From contig BROI01000029.1 of assembly GCA_027923505.1 (NCBI GenBank), forward strand, positions 1 through 64,000: a DNA stretch of 64,000 bases, read 5' to 3'. This document shows, in pieces, positions 20,758 to 30,911 of the stretch. Under the pieces are notes generated by a model. The model made no database searches. It was not told the DNA's origin and worked only from the letters and a program-made list of their open reading frames with translations. The number at the start of each line of letters is the position of its first letter. Position 1 is the stretch's first letter. The DNA is from Mayamaea pseudoterrestris. Its lineage: Eukaryota; Bacillariophyta; Bacillariophyceae; Sellaphorales; Sellaphoraceae. The translations under genes were made by a program, and so were the position numbers.

Positions 20758-22029
20758 CTAATCGGAGGTGTCAATAAAAGCAGAACGCTGTATACAGTGA
20801 AAGCATATAATAACTGGAATGCATTTGAAACTTCTACCAGGAGTTTGGCGAAGCAAGCTTCATTGCAATATAACCGACAAAGCGCAGCCTGTTTTCGGTG
20901 GCGTTATTAGCGATATCGCCATACGCCACTCGTCGCGTCTGACGAAAGATCAAACGCACATGGCTTGCAAGGTGGCTTCGCGCGATTTGAAGGCGCTACG
21001 AATTATCTGAACAATTTACTGAGCGAAGAGTTCGAAGCTACGGTCAAGAGTTCGAAGCTACGATAATCATCGCAACGTTTCGCAAAAATGGCAAGACGCG
21101 TTAGCGGAACGGTTATTGTGCAGTGTAGAATGGGTCAAGCTGGCGAGACTGATAGATCAGCGTTGTGAAGCGAAACCTATAGAGTTGCCTGGCAGGCACA
21201 GCTTGCCAAGCCACAGGCCTGCGACTGTCATTCATGGGAATTGCTTTTAGTTGCAACTTGCTGGATGAAGAGCGGTGCTCAACGAGGTTGTGCAAAAGCT
21301 AGTAGGAGAGATGATGATCGAAAGGCGCAGTTGGGTGCTCTCGCACTGGGTTAAATTGCTGCGCTAAAATATGCGACTGGATTGCCTGACCAGCAAGCAG
21401 GACTGTTAGAGACGGACGCCATAATTTAAGGCGCTTGCATTGATGCAGATGCATGCGACGAGGCCGAGCATTTTGTTATTAACCGATAATGTTGCACGAG
21501 AACCAGTCGCGGGGGAGATTGCGGGTGCGGAATGGTAATTTGGCTCGCAGCGAGGAACTGCGTCACTCAAGGCTTATAGCAAATATTATGACAATGGTTG
21601 TGCGCGCGGCCGGTGGGGATGAGATTGAGCCGAATGCTGCCGACGAAGAGGAGCGCGATGGATGTCGAATGCTCCATTTGGATAGGCTGCAGCGGAGCAT
21701 GTCTCTAGAACTGACGGTTTCTCTCTTTTCTAACGAAAGCTCTCATCAGACGTATTGACTGCGCACGATTACACATAGTGATTGTGAGTGCTGCCTTGTC
21801 TCTTGACCACGACTTGCGGTGCACACAAGGAGATTGCATGTCTCATTTTTTTAGTACCTGCATATAAGCAGACTTAGCATTAGTGGAAGTTGCCTCGTCT
21901 TCGCGTGGATTTATGAATAGCAAAAACAAAGGGCGGAAGGCGTTTGGTGGAGCGGGTTGTCGCTATACATATTTGTTAACACGCACGACGCATGGTCATT
22001 AAAAGCTACTTCGTCTATGTGTAAGCTGA
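20758..22029. other. Intergenic region with apparent coding decay
   Basis: No intact gene. On the plus strand, short protein-like stretches are broken by stops and frame changes, for example around 21060-21130 (ARRVSGTVIVQCRMGQAG) and 21310-21480 (AALKYATGLPDQQAGLLET). A 20-bp direct duplication around GAGTTCGAAGCTACG occurs at about 21025-21063. This fits an old pseudogene, but I could not name a parent gene. Confidence 0.3.
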
Positions 22030-24246
22030 TTAACTTCGCTTCCGAGAAGACTTGTAACGCCTCCTGCTATGGCCATTCTCAACGCTGCCGCTGCCGTTCA
22101 ATTGTTTTCCAATCATCTCACTTGATTGTTTGGGCGACAATCCGTTTGCACTAGATTCAGCCATCTGGTTGGAGACGTCTTGGACCCATGCCAACCACAT
22201 TGTCCATGCTGTATCCAACTCAGGCAGTCTAGCCAGTAACCCGTAAGCAGCGGATGCGAACAACACTCGTGCATGCCTGCGAGTCCGCTGTCGTGGTGTT
22301 GCTGACATTATTGCTTGCATCCAATTTTTCGTAACAAGATATAGCGAAGCGAAGCCGACTACGGCATACGCAGGATATATCAGCCAAGTAGCGAGTCGTC
22401 TGTCAGATACACGTTTTTTCAAAGCATCCGCCGGGTCAATATAGCCAAATGGAGCTAAATCCAACTGATCCATGACATCAACTCCCATTTCCCACCCACT
22501 GGACCAATTATCTCCCTCATGGACCTTCACTTCAGACAAATCCTCAAGAACATGGATAATTTTGTGCAGTACATCATTTTCTATTTGTTGCGGTGAGTCC
22601 AATTGATACGTCAGATGGTGCTGCAACAAGTCAAGTAGATGGCGGGCCAATTCGTCGGGAGACCACCGAAGATCCAAGCATAGTACCGGAGGACCAAGCG
22701 TTCTCGTCCAAGTATTTCCTGGATCACACAAGGATACCAAAGCAGCCGTCGGCTTGAACGTGGAAAGAACGTCGAGAAAGGCTGACTCAACGTTGGAAAC
22801 AAACGGAGGTAGCAGAAAATCATTTATCCGTGGTCCTGTTAAAATAATGCGAAAGTCTTGCGGGCCTCGCCAGCAATCTAAGGAGCTATTGTTGATTGGG
22901 CACTTTTCGTTTATATCCTGAATCCACTCTCGCGCCAGCACCAATCCGTTCAGCAGTGACCGCAGCTGTCGTCGTCCAAGTTCGTCGTCCCGAAAAGCCG
23001 CTGATACAATGACCGACGACACCAGTGCATTGCTTTCGTGCGTGACATTGTCACTGCTACCAAAAGGAGTAAAACTCTTATTCAGTTGTACGTCCAGCTG
23101 ATCTTCCATTCGATGACTACTTGCAAGGTCAGCTTCGCATGGAACGCATGGCGGCAAAAACGGCCCCGAATAAACCAGTAGATTGCGCTGCAAGGCTTGC
23201 CACTGCTTGGCATCGGGCATGCTGCTCCATAGCAAACATCCTGGTGCCCTCCATAGATCAGCCACGGTTCGAAGTCGCTGCAGTCCCAGTGTCTGTCGAA
23301 CGCGGTTTAAAGCAATGAAAGCGCTCGTCAAGTTTAGGCTAGTCAGTCGATCCTGCAGTAATCGATACCAGTAGACAGGATGTAGCCATAGCATCCAGTG
23401 ATATCCTGTCAAGCCATGTTGTAAACTCGATGTTGATCGTACCAATGGATCGCCCAAGACATGTCGAAGGATTGCCGTCTGTTCCACAATCATGAGCGAG
23501 GGTATCAGAAATTGCTCCGCCATGAGCAAGCCTGCCACTGATGTTGCGTCCATGAGCAATACAGTAGGTGGTTCATCGAGTAGTGCCAGCGTTTCCGACA
23601 TGCTTCGCACTAGTGGCGCCGCATTTAGAATGCTGCAGTATATCACGTCTCCGGATGATTGCAGGCTATATCGATAATCTCCTCCGCCTCCGCCATTATA
23701 TAGATTGCACGGCAGTGACTGCGTATTATAGTAAATTGTTCTAAATGTCAATAAGGATTGCGCCGTGACTTGCAAGTGACAGGGCATATGCTGCGCCAAT
23801 GCGGGTCGGATGGCCGATTCACTCGGCATGTTTGGTGCGGAAAGCATTGTCACGCGAATCCCTCGCGTCAAGAGCCCACTCGTTGTCACCATGCACTTTT
23901 CAAAGGATTGTTGTGACGTCAGCAAGACAACCACGTGCATGTTGAGTAATGATATTGATTGATGCGATGAGGACGATGGCCAAAGAATGGTGCTGCTCCA
24001 TGACAAGTCGGTGACGCTGCTCATGGCTGCTGCAAGATCAAAGTCGCACGGCTGACATTGGCTCTGCTGCAGATCTTCCAAGAGAGATGTGGAAGTCTCG
24101 TTCCGAGACAATGTGCGACATCTGTGAAAGGTTTGTGAAGGACTGGAAGGTATGGAAAAGGTCTTTGACAGCAGTGACAGCACGAATAAAAGCACAAGCT
24201 TGAAGCATGCGACGCCCACCCAGCCACTCGACTGGCTTGACGTCAT
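22030..24246 (-). CDS. GT1/UDP-glycosyltransferase-like membrane protein
   Basis: The frame opens at 24306; I prefer the ATG at 24246, which gives MTSSQSSGWVGVACFKLVLL and a signal sequence, and 738 residues. The N-terminal half resembles the acceptor domain of UGT-type GT1 enzymes (VLLMDATSVAGLLMAEQFLI; then NLLVYSGPFLPPCVP just before the linker). The C-terminal donor half is poorly conserved: I cannot find a good UGT signature HCG block, so activity is uncertain. A membrane segment (TWLIYPAYAVVGFASLYLV, about residue 630) is followed by an unusually long basic tail of about 100 residues ending RKRS, which resembles an ER-retrieval dibasic end. This matches the type I ER topology of UGTs. 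A 42-bp repeat array lies at its 5' side. Confidence 0.5.
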   Translation of the reverse strand: MTSSQSSGWVGVACFKLVLLFVLSLLSKTFSIPSSPSQTFHRCRTLSRNETSTSLLEDLQQSQCQPCDFDLAAAMSSVTDLSWSSTILWPSSSSHQSISLLNMHVVVLLTSQQSFEKCMVTTSGLLTRGIRVTMLSAPNMPSESAIRPALAQHMPCHLQVTAQSLLTFRTIYYNTQSLPCNLYNGGGGGDYRYSLQSSGDVIYCSILNAAPLVRSMSETLALLDEPPTVLLMDATSVAGLLMAEQFLIPSLMIVEQTAILRHVLGDPLVRSTSSLQHGLTGYHWMLWLHPVYWYRLLQDRLTSLNLTSAFIALNRVRQTLGLQRLRTVADLWRAPGCLLWSSMPDAKQWQALQRNLLVYSGPFLPPCVPCEADLASSHRMEDQLDVQLNKSFTPFGSSDNVTHESNALVSSVIVSAAFRDDELGRRQLRSLLNGLVLAREWIQDINEKCPINNSSLDCWRGPQDFRIILTGPRINDFLLPPFVSNVESAFLDVLSTFKPTAALVSLCDPGNTWTRTLGPPVLCLDLRWSPDELARHLLDLLQHHLTYQLDSPQQIENDVLHKIIHVLEDLSEVKVHEGDNWSSGWEMGVDVMDQLDLAPFGYIDPADALKKRVSDRRLATWLIYPAYAVVGFASLYLVTKNWMQAIMSATPRQRTRRHARVLFASAAYGLLARLPELDTAWTMWLAWVQDVSNQMAESSANGLSPKQSSEMIGKQLNGSGSVENGHSRRRYKSSRKRS

Positions 24247-24430
24247 TCCTGTCTTGCTTCGGGAAATTTGCTTTAAAAAGCTCACAATGTATATGAAGCC
24301 GTCCAAGGCATGTGTTTCAGCGAGTTTCGTTGGCCATTTTTTGGTTTTGCGTGATATCGATGGTAGTCTTGCGTGTCGCAGAGGAACTCATCATCGTAGG
24401 CAACGTCAATCGTACAAAACAAACAAGCAT

Positions 24431-24656
24431 CACGAGGCAATAGTGTGAAACGAGTGCCAGTGTCAATTACGTCATAAGGCAATAGTATGAAACGAGTGCC
24501 AGTGAAAACTACGTCATGAGGCAATACTGTGAAACGAGTGCCAGTGAAAACTGCGTCATGAGGCAATATCATGAAACGAGTGCCAGTGAAAACTACGTCA
24601 TAAGGCAATAGTGCGAAACGAGTGCCAGTGAAAACTACGTCAAGGCCCCAGTGAAA
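24431..24656 (+). repeat. 42-bp tandem array 2 (5 units plus a partial)
   Basis: Units begin at GAAACGAG 24447, 24489, 24531, 24573 and 24615, exactly 42 bp apart; a partial degenerate copy (CCAGTGAAACCTGCGTC) follows. Four of the five units carry ACGTCA and one GCGTCA. The array lies 125-185 bp upstream of the possible starts of the minus-strand UGT-like gene and is in opposite orientation to it. Confidence 0.95.
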
Positions 24657-25763
24657 CCTGCGTCGTCCAAGCCCAAGCTCTGTCGTTGATCACCAATAAT
24701 CATTGATCACCATGACGAACAATCGATCACTTGGCAAGCGAAACACTATTGCTTTCACTCGCGATGCCGCGGTCATCTGGAACAGCAATTCTCAAAGATG
24801 GTCGTATTCTGTATGTCAAGAGCCAGGCTTCCATACTCCTCCTGTGTGTCGACGAATGACGAATTATGCTGGAAAGTCAAACGCCGAGAGTTGTGAGCGA
24901 GAAAGCGAACCTTGTCTAAAGCACCTTCGATGTATGCTGAAGCTCTGGGTCAATTTGCAATTGCCAACTGAACAAGGTTTATAGGTCTGCAACGCTTGAA
25001 TTCACCTGGCAAGTTTGTCGACAACAAACAACAAACGGCAATCAATGGAATCTCACCACTGGCACACAGCAGGCATTATTTTGCTCCAATCCGTAAAAGT
25101 CGAGCTGCTGTAGCGTTTGCCAAAGGTCTTGGTACGTGCTTTAGATTCTGCATCTGCGTGCTGGAAATGTTGCTTGTGCCGCTATATGGCAACGATCGCA
25201 TCCCATATGATGCGCTTGTCGCTTGTGTAAAGGTATGATACTTGCAGCCCAATGAAGCACATTTTATTCATTATTCGTAAGGCGACTATATACACAGCGA
25301 TTTATTGTGACTGTAAATACCTTTTTTACAGTCGCTGACGGGAATACATCGGTGCAACGTTTATGTCGGTAGCGGCCATATCTCCTTCCACCAACTATAG
25401 CACCTAAGTGTTAGATTCCACTTGCAACATATTCTTCTTCGATAGATCGTCCATCTGTGCATCTCAGAATTGACGCTTTCGCTCGCTGTCGAGCAAATGT
25501 ATCCATCTTGAAGTGCAAGCCGCGTCCCTACGCACTTCGATTTGATTTGTCCGTCATTTTTACTCTCATTAACCTCCGCTATCTCACTATCTACTACAAC
25601 GTGTATTATAGTCATCGATCTTGTTATGAGCAAGCTGCGAAGGTATTGGAGCGCGTCTTGTGCTCGCACTGATGTGCGCTACACAAAATTCGCACTGAAG
25701 ATTAGCCAAGTGACGTTCGGCCGTCACAAACAGAAACCAAGAGCTGCACCAATGCAACCTCAA
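24657..25763. other. Intergenic region, no recognised gene
   Basis: About 1.1 kb. Frames of 60-100 codons exist on both strands (one from ATG 24712, 56 bp after the 42-bp array), but none has a recognisable domain, signal or convincing composition. An AT-rich stretch near 25260-25330 probably includes transcript ends. Confidence 0.4.
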
Positions 25764-26363
25764 TCACGTATCGTTATGGCCATCATCTACCGGTAGACAG
25801 ATCTGAGTTAAAAAGTCGGCAGCAAAAGCAGTATCAATGCCACTATCGTCATTTGCCGCACCAACCACAACATCTTCCTCCAATCCACTGTCGACACTTG
25901 CATCATCAAACCACAAATCCGAGCCGTAGCTAATACAAAGCTCATCGCCCTTGCTAATGGATCGATAGACTGAGCTGTAGTATCGAATCGTGCAGCTTCC
26001 GTCTGGTTCATAATGGATTCGATAGTCAATGTTAGGTAGCTTGGAATGATTGAAAAGCGACCCATACCCTAGAGCCAAGAGCATGCCTCCAGAACGCTTT
26101 TCCTTAAACAGATAGTGCTCCAATACAGTATGTCGCATATGGTCGTTGTATTCGGCCGAAGAAACAGGTATTGTTGGAGCAATGTGAATCAATGCTCCTG
26201 GTGGAATTGCGTCAGTGACTGCGAAGAGTCCGCGGCCTTTTGGACCGTTTCTCATAGTGAAGAATGACGACTTGGGGAGGACATGTATTCCATGATCATG
26301 ATTTCGCGTGGATGAAACAAGATCCATCTCATGCGAACTGCCATTAGCAACAATCGACGCCAT
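25764..26363 (-). CDS. SET-domain protein
   Basis: Starting at ATG 26363 (MASIVANGSSHEMDL) the protein has 199 residues; the frame stays open to 26525 but the upstream part looks like leader. The SET hallmarks are present: an N-terminal GRGLFAVTDAIPPGALI, then GYGSLFNHSKLPNIDY (the NHS-PN pseudoknot that binds the methyl donor) and KGDELCISYG (the second knot motif with the conserved Tyr). SET proteins are lysine methyltransferases. There are no pre-SET or post-SET cysteines, so this belongs to the small stand-alone SET group whose substrates include histones and other proteins. It is divergent from the fibrillin gene; an inverted repeat (26411-26443) sits between them. Confidence 0.8.
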   Translation of the reverse strand: MASIVANGSSHEMDLVSSTRNHDHGIHVLPKSSFFTMRNGPKGRGLFAVTDAIPPGALIHIAPTIPVSSAEYNDHMRHTVLEHYLFKEKRSGGMLLALGYGSLFNHSKLPNIDYRIHYEPDGSCTIRYYSSVYRSISKGDELCISYGSDLWFDDASVDSGLEEDVVVGAANDDSGIDTAFAADFLTQICLPVDDGHNDT

Positions 26364-26410
26364 GGTCGTGCGACGGAATTTGTGGCGCAAATACGGCGTC
26401 CAAGTTGAAG

Positions 26411-26443
26411 ACCGGTACGACACATGCATGGTATCGTACCGGT
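26411..26443. promoter_or_regulatory. Inverted repeat ACCGGTACGA-n13-TCGTACCGGT
   Basis: Perfect 10-bp arms, 13-bp spacer, between the divergent SET gene (ATG 26363) and fibrillin gene (ATG 26560). Same core as the inverted repeat between the TPR and Ku70 genes. Probable dimeric transcription factor site by inference. Confidence 0.4.
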
Positions 26444-26559
26444 AACAGAATGAAACGCAACGATCGGATGACTCATCACCATGGATGCAGCCTACTACAT
26501 GCGACTGCACCCCCACGAATCTCATTGTCTAGAGCATCTACGTGTTGAACTATACTGCC

Positions 26560-27468
26560 ATGAAGCTTGAATTGTTGCTGTCTTTCCTACTAGCGTCTGC
26601 TGGTAGCATAAACGCTTTTACAGTCACTCGTAATAGCCGCCATGCAGCTGTGACTTTTAGTAGCTCTCCTTCTCTTCTCTTTTCCGAGCCTTCCGACACA
26701 AGCAGCGACACGAGCGATGACATGTACATTTACGAAGACGCTATCGTTGACGCCGAGAGTCAGCCTTACGAGCCCATGCCGGCGGAAGCAGCCGTTTCAA
26801 ACATATTGGACCTCATGCCGACCAAACTCTTGGGCGATTCCGTGAGTGATGCCACGAGGAGTGCAATCAACGAAGCTTTGCTTTCACTCGAGCGCTTGAA
26901 TCCGACAAGAGATGCTGCCGTTTCGCCATTGCTGAATGGAGTCTGGGAATTGAAATATGTCGGCGGATATACTCCAGAATGGGCTCTTCCATCTCCGACC
27001 CGACAGTTGGCGCTCTTTTTGTATTCGGGTGGATACTCGCCTGGAGTCTTTTGCCTACAGCTTGCGCAGCAACTTCCGTCTGCCTTGGTTGAGATTTTGG
27101 GCGACTTGACGTTAACGATCCGACGTGATCAGCCTCGCGTGGAAGCGTCCATGGACGTCAAATTGCTCTTTGGAAATGTTCAAAGCACTGTCAAGGTGCA
27201 AACGAAACTCGAGGCGCAAAGCTCCATGAGACTGCGCGAAACCTACGAGAGTGCCAAACTGCTCGACCAAAATGTTCCAGTGCCGCAGGCTCTTCAGTAT
27301 ACGCGAGACTTGTATATTACGTACCTGGACGACGACTTGCTTGTTGTCAGAGATGCGTCGGGTGTGCCAGAAGTATTGGTCCGCAAGCAGTTTAGGACGA
27401 CCAGTGTTCGCGAACCGGATAGTTTGGACGGACTTACTCCTCCTGGCATGGCTAATGGAGAAAACTAA
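26560..27468 (+). CDS. Plastid lipid-associated protein (PAP/fibrillin family)
   Basis: 302 residues from the ATG at 26560. The N-terminus MKLELLLSFLLASAGSINAF is a signal peptide ending in a Phe at the cleavage site, followed by a Ser/Arg transit region, so the protein is sent to the complex plastid. The fibrillin domain covers about residues 80-295: an early helix (ISDATRSAINEALLSLERLNPTRD-like), the hallmark LLNGVWELKYVGGYTPEW, and the C-terminal strand and turn YTRDLYITYLDDDLLVVRDASG. Fibrillins coat plastoglobules and bind lipids or quinones, often in stress and high light. Divergent from the SET gene. Confidence 0.85.
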   Translation: MKLELLLSFLLASAGSINAFTVTRNSRHAAVTFSSSPSLLFSEPSDTSSDTSDDMYIYEDAIVDAESQPYEPMPAEAAVSNILDLMPTKLLGDSVSDATRSAINEALLSLERLNPTRDAAVSPLLNGVWELKYVGGYTPEWALPSPTRQLALFLYSGGYSPGVFCLQLAQQLPSALVEILGDLTLTIRRDQPRVEASMDVKLLFGNVQSTVKVQTKLEAQSSMRLRETYESAKLLDQNVPVPQALQYTRDLYITYLDDDLLVVRDASGVPEVLVRKQFRTTSVREPDSLDGLTPPGMANGEN

Positions 27469-27531
27469 TAGCTAGAGTTGGTATCAATGTTAACAAGAAT
27501 CGTTATGAGTTATTAAACTGCCGCTGCATTG

Positions 27532-30432
27532 TTAGAAGGTTGGATTCACAAAAATAGACGCCGAATCATCATTGTCAGCCAAACTCTTTCGGCTCACAGA
27601 TGAACGGCGGCGCTCTTGATCGAAGCTCTGGATTGGAATGCGGGACTTGGTCAAGTTCGCCGTTACGTCGTCGTCGCCGCCGACATGTTCGTCCATTGGC
27701 TGGCTCGATGGAGAAACAATCAAATCATTTCCTTTCCTCGAAGCTTCGCCATCTTCAATCTTCTTCTCTTCTCGCCATTCACTGTATCCTTTTTCAAACG
27801 TAAAAGAAGATCGCTCGGGTCGTCTGGGCATTACAGAGGCCTTCAAAACGGGAGGTTCAAAAGCCAAGTTCCAAGGATTGGCATCGCGTCCGGAAGAACC
27901 AACGAGATGCGTCATGACGCCGTCCAACTGCTCATTTGCCATTTCAAACCATGAATCTGGCTCCATCTTAGCCATATGCGTAGAATCACGGTCCAAGGAA
28001 ACACTAGTCCTCCTGGTAGCTCTCGTTTGGGAGCCACGAAATAGTTGCCCAATGTCTGAGTCAGGAAGAAACGGAGCACAGAGCCAAGAGTTGGCGGCGC
28101 ATGCTGCAGATTTGTCCTTTTCAGCCAAAGGTTCCTCGACTAACTCTGTGGCAGTCTTGCTGCAATACATAAAGTTGCGAAGAAAGTCGTCATTTTCAGA
28201 TGACGATATTTGCAAATCCTTGACCGACGTTCGAGATGGCGAGAAACGAGACATGACACTCAAAGCTACTTCGTAGCCTTTGCTCCGACTCAAGGCTCGC
28301 TTGAAAAATGGGTTCCAAGGACTACATGCCCTTGTGGAGTCCTTGTCTAGCACTGCATCCGCTGACAAGGCACGACGGATGCCTGGCCTAGAAATTGACG
28401 GAGTTACAGGTTCGTGGAAAATTGACTGCGACTTGGAAAGTGACACATCCACCGGTCCCGTCAAAGGAGTTTCTTCGACTATAGATGTTGCAGGAGATAA
28501 TGAGAGGCAACTGCAGTCGACAGGCTCAAGCGACTCTTCACATTGTTCTTGATCCGCTCTCATAGAGATAACTTGCGTATCTTGCAAAATGCTGCTCGAC
28601 TTCGAGCCATTACTTTCCCGTCGCTCTGGACTAGACCCATATATAAGCACCTTTACCTTGCGCGTTCGCACTTTTCTTCTCGTCCTAGGCGTCGGGGGTA
28701 TTTCGACCGAGTTGTCCGTGAGCAACGTCCGGTCTGGAGAACGGGGAGGCGTCAGAGTGGAGGAGTCAAGTGGCGCAGTCATGCTCGTCTCAATCTCATT
28801 TGGTGAGTAGCTTAAAGTGCACTTATCAATTGGCGAAGAACGTCGTAGTTTGAGATCAAATGATGACTCAGAATGAGGGCGACCAAGACCGAGATTACGC
28901 GGAATAAAGATCGATTCCTTCGTCGATCCTTGTGGTGTCGCTGAGTTCCGCAATTGCGGCGGTCCTACAAGTAATATTTTCTCCACTTCATCTGGACTCT
29001 GTTCAAAACTATCGAGCTTGCGGATAATCCTTAGCTTTGCCGGCGTCTCAAAACTTGGGCCAACATCAACTGGTGCCTCATTCGACGTCGGCGTTTCCAA
29101 TGTTTCCTCCCGCATGGAGTTGTTCTCCCAGTTGTTGTGTGTACTATAGGGAGCAGCTGGTCCATTTGCGTTACTGTTGCAAAGTTCTTGTCTTTTCCTC
29201 GAGCATGGCGGCAACGGAGTCATGGGCACGGATTGATTGGTCTCGTCGACATACGACTCGTCGTCCTCAATCATCTCATCGAGCAAAGCTTTACGCGATG
29301 AACCGCCTCGCCGACTCGACAGTCGTTTTATTGACGATTGTTGTATCGGGGCTGCATCATTCTGCTGAAGTGGAAGTTGGTTGCTTCCAAAGTAAGATTC
29401 CGGAAGCTCTAGCCCAGGCAATGGTTCCACAACTCGCATACGGCACTTGCTGCGATTCTTATATCGGTCGTTTGTTAAGTGATCCGCCAGATCATCTGCG
29501 TAGTCACTTGCATCCTCGTGTGAGGATAAACTGCTGCTGTGCACCCACCGATCAAACGAAAAGGATTGTGAAAAAGCACCCAATCCATCATGCAACACGG
29601 AAGACGGCTTCTTCTCTCGACTAGACGAAGGCGACAGTGATAAATTGGCAATGGTCAAACGGACTGACGACTTTGGCTGCAGCGGATTGTAGACCAAGGT
29701 ACGTTCGTCCACCTTGCTGCGACTCAAATGTGTCCGCAAATGATCGTGAAAAGACCCAAAAGACGGAAAAACGTCTCCAGCTGGTCGCAGCGTCAAAACA
29801 TTTAGCTTCTTCCTTCCAAAACGACTCGACAACGCTGTTACAGATTGCGATTTTCGTATTCGTTCAAGATCCTGCGACGCAAACGTCTTGGCTCTGGGAG
29901 CTAAGCGCGGTCGTTGCGAGCTTGTTAAGTTTGGTAGCTCAGTGTCATCGCGAAAACTTGGAATGCCATTAAGCACGTCTCCATTACTACTGCCTAAAAA
30001 TGTACTTGGATGTCCCGCAAAGTATTCCTGGCCCGAAGCAGCCGCCCTTTCCGCCTCCTCTGCCAATTCCAAAATTTCAGTGTAACGAAGCTCGTCACGC
30101 AACTGTCGAGCAACCTGCTCCAAATCATCCTCATCTCGTCGCACTGTAAAACTGTTACTCGGCGACAGACAAGATTGTGCTATAAAGGGTCGTTGCTTTG
30201 GACTATCATTGCCGTGTTGAATGCAATGATTTGTAAATGGGTTGTAGCTAGTTCGTCGGCGTCGTAAACCCTTCCTTTGACTGCTACTTGAAGGCGACGT
30301 AGGAGGGCTTTCATGATCTTGACTGATCGACGAACTGCTTTTGGCTTGGGCGTTCGATTCATCTATCATGTCCTTTTTACTGGACGAAGCGGAGGAGGGG
30401 GGCGGACCAGCGAGCATGATGGTCATCATCAT
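27532..30432 (-). CDS. Large Ser-rich disordered protein of unknown function
   Basis: 966 residues from the ATG at 30432 (MMMTIMLAGPPPSSASSSKK); the frame continues upstream but without an ATG, so an extra 5' exon is possible. No domain was recognised. The sequence is rich in Ser, Pro, Arg and acidic residues with many SP/TP sites (PPRSPDR, PPTPRTRRK, SRFSPSR), which look like kinase targets. Short ordered-looking blocks with aromatic residues are spaced along it: YNPFTNHC, CSPWNPFFKRAL, SWLCAPFLPDSDIGQLF and NPWNLAFEPPVL; the shared NPF/NPW-like pieces could be docking motifs. It may be a scaffold or regulator, but this is only a guess. The 3' end is 63 bp from the stop of the convergent fibrillin gene. 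Confidence 0.7.
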   Translation of the reverse strand: MMMTIMLAGPPPSSASSSKKDMIDESNAQAKSSSSISQDHESPPTSPSSSSQRKGLRRRRTSYNPFTNHCIQHGNDSPKQRPFIAQSCLSPSNSFTVRRDEDDLEQVARQLRDELRYTEILELAEEAERAAASGQEYFAGHPSTFLGSSNGDVLNGIPSFRDDTELPNLTSSQRPRLAPRAKTFASQDLERIRKSQSVTALSSRFGRKKLNVLTLRPAGDVFPSFGSFHDHLRTHLSRSKVDERTLVYNPLQPKSSVRLTIANLSLSPSSSREKKPSSVLHDGLGAFSQSFSFDRWVHSSSLSSHEDASDYADDLADHLTNDRYKNRSKCRMRVVEPLPGLELPESYFGSNQLPLQQNDAAPIQQSSIKRLSSRRGGSSRKALLDEMIEDDESYVDETNQSVPMTPLPPCSRKRQELCNSNANGPAAPYSTHNNWENNSMREETLETPTSNEAPVDVGPSFETPAKLRIIRKLDSFEQSPDEVEKILLVGPPQLRNSATPQGSTKESIFIPRNLGLGRPHSESSFDLKLRRSSPIDKCTLSYSPNEIETSMTAPLDSSTLTPPRSPDRTLLTDNSVEIPPTPRTRRKVRTRKVKVLIYGSSPERRESNGSKSSSILQDTQVISMRADQEQCEESLEPVDCSCLSLSPATSIVEETPLTGPVDVSLSKSQSIFHEPVTPSISRPGIRRALSADAVLDKDSTRACSPWNPFFKRALSRSKGYEVALSVMSRFSPSRTSVKDLQISSSENDDFLRNFMYCSKTATELVEEPLAEKDKSAACAANSWLCAPFLPDSDIGQLFRGSQTRATRRTSVSLDRDSTHMAKMEPDSWFEMANEQLDGVMTHLVGSSGRDANPWNLAFEPPVLKASVMPRRPERSSFTFEKGYSEWREEKKIEDGEASRKGNDLIVSPSSQPMDEHVGGDDDVTANLTKSRIPIQSFDQERRRSSVSRKSLADNDDSASIFVNPTF

Positions 30433-30911
30433 GATCAAGATGCCGACCAAACACCGGTAGCAGGTCTGCAAATCAAAGTTAAACTTCTGCTCTGCTTGAT
30501 CGACTCTCCTGAAAGCGCCTCGTTTAAACAAGTTAAATGCTGCCTTGTAGCATTCTTGGTATTCTTCCGTCGCCAGGACTTGTTCTGTTGGAGCTGCTCA
30601 CACTCTCCGCGGATCGGATGTTTCTGTTCATGGTGGAGGTTGCTCACGCTCACCATTTCGCATAATTAGGCTTGTGGGCTCTATCGGCTGGCGATTCAAC
30701 GGTAGAATTACTTAACGAAATTTGTGTCGAGGCATGCATGGCTTAGGTAGACGAGCAAGCCGATCTTTCAGAGGGTATCTTTTCACGGTTTCAAAACGCC
30801 ATCACAACATTCTTCGCGGTCCAACTTCATCATCCATCATCCATCATCCGCACATCACTCTCAACGCCCGACTACTCAATACTTTATAACACCAAGACAC
30901 CGACGAGCAAG
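30433..30911. other. Divergent promoter region
   Basis: About 480 bp between the disordered-protein gene and the small spliced gene. It has an ACACCGGTAG copy at 30451 and a TATA-like TTTATAAC about 30 bp before the ATG at 30912. The stretch 30825-30860 is a short CATCATC-type microsatellite. Confidence 0.4.
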
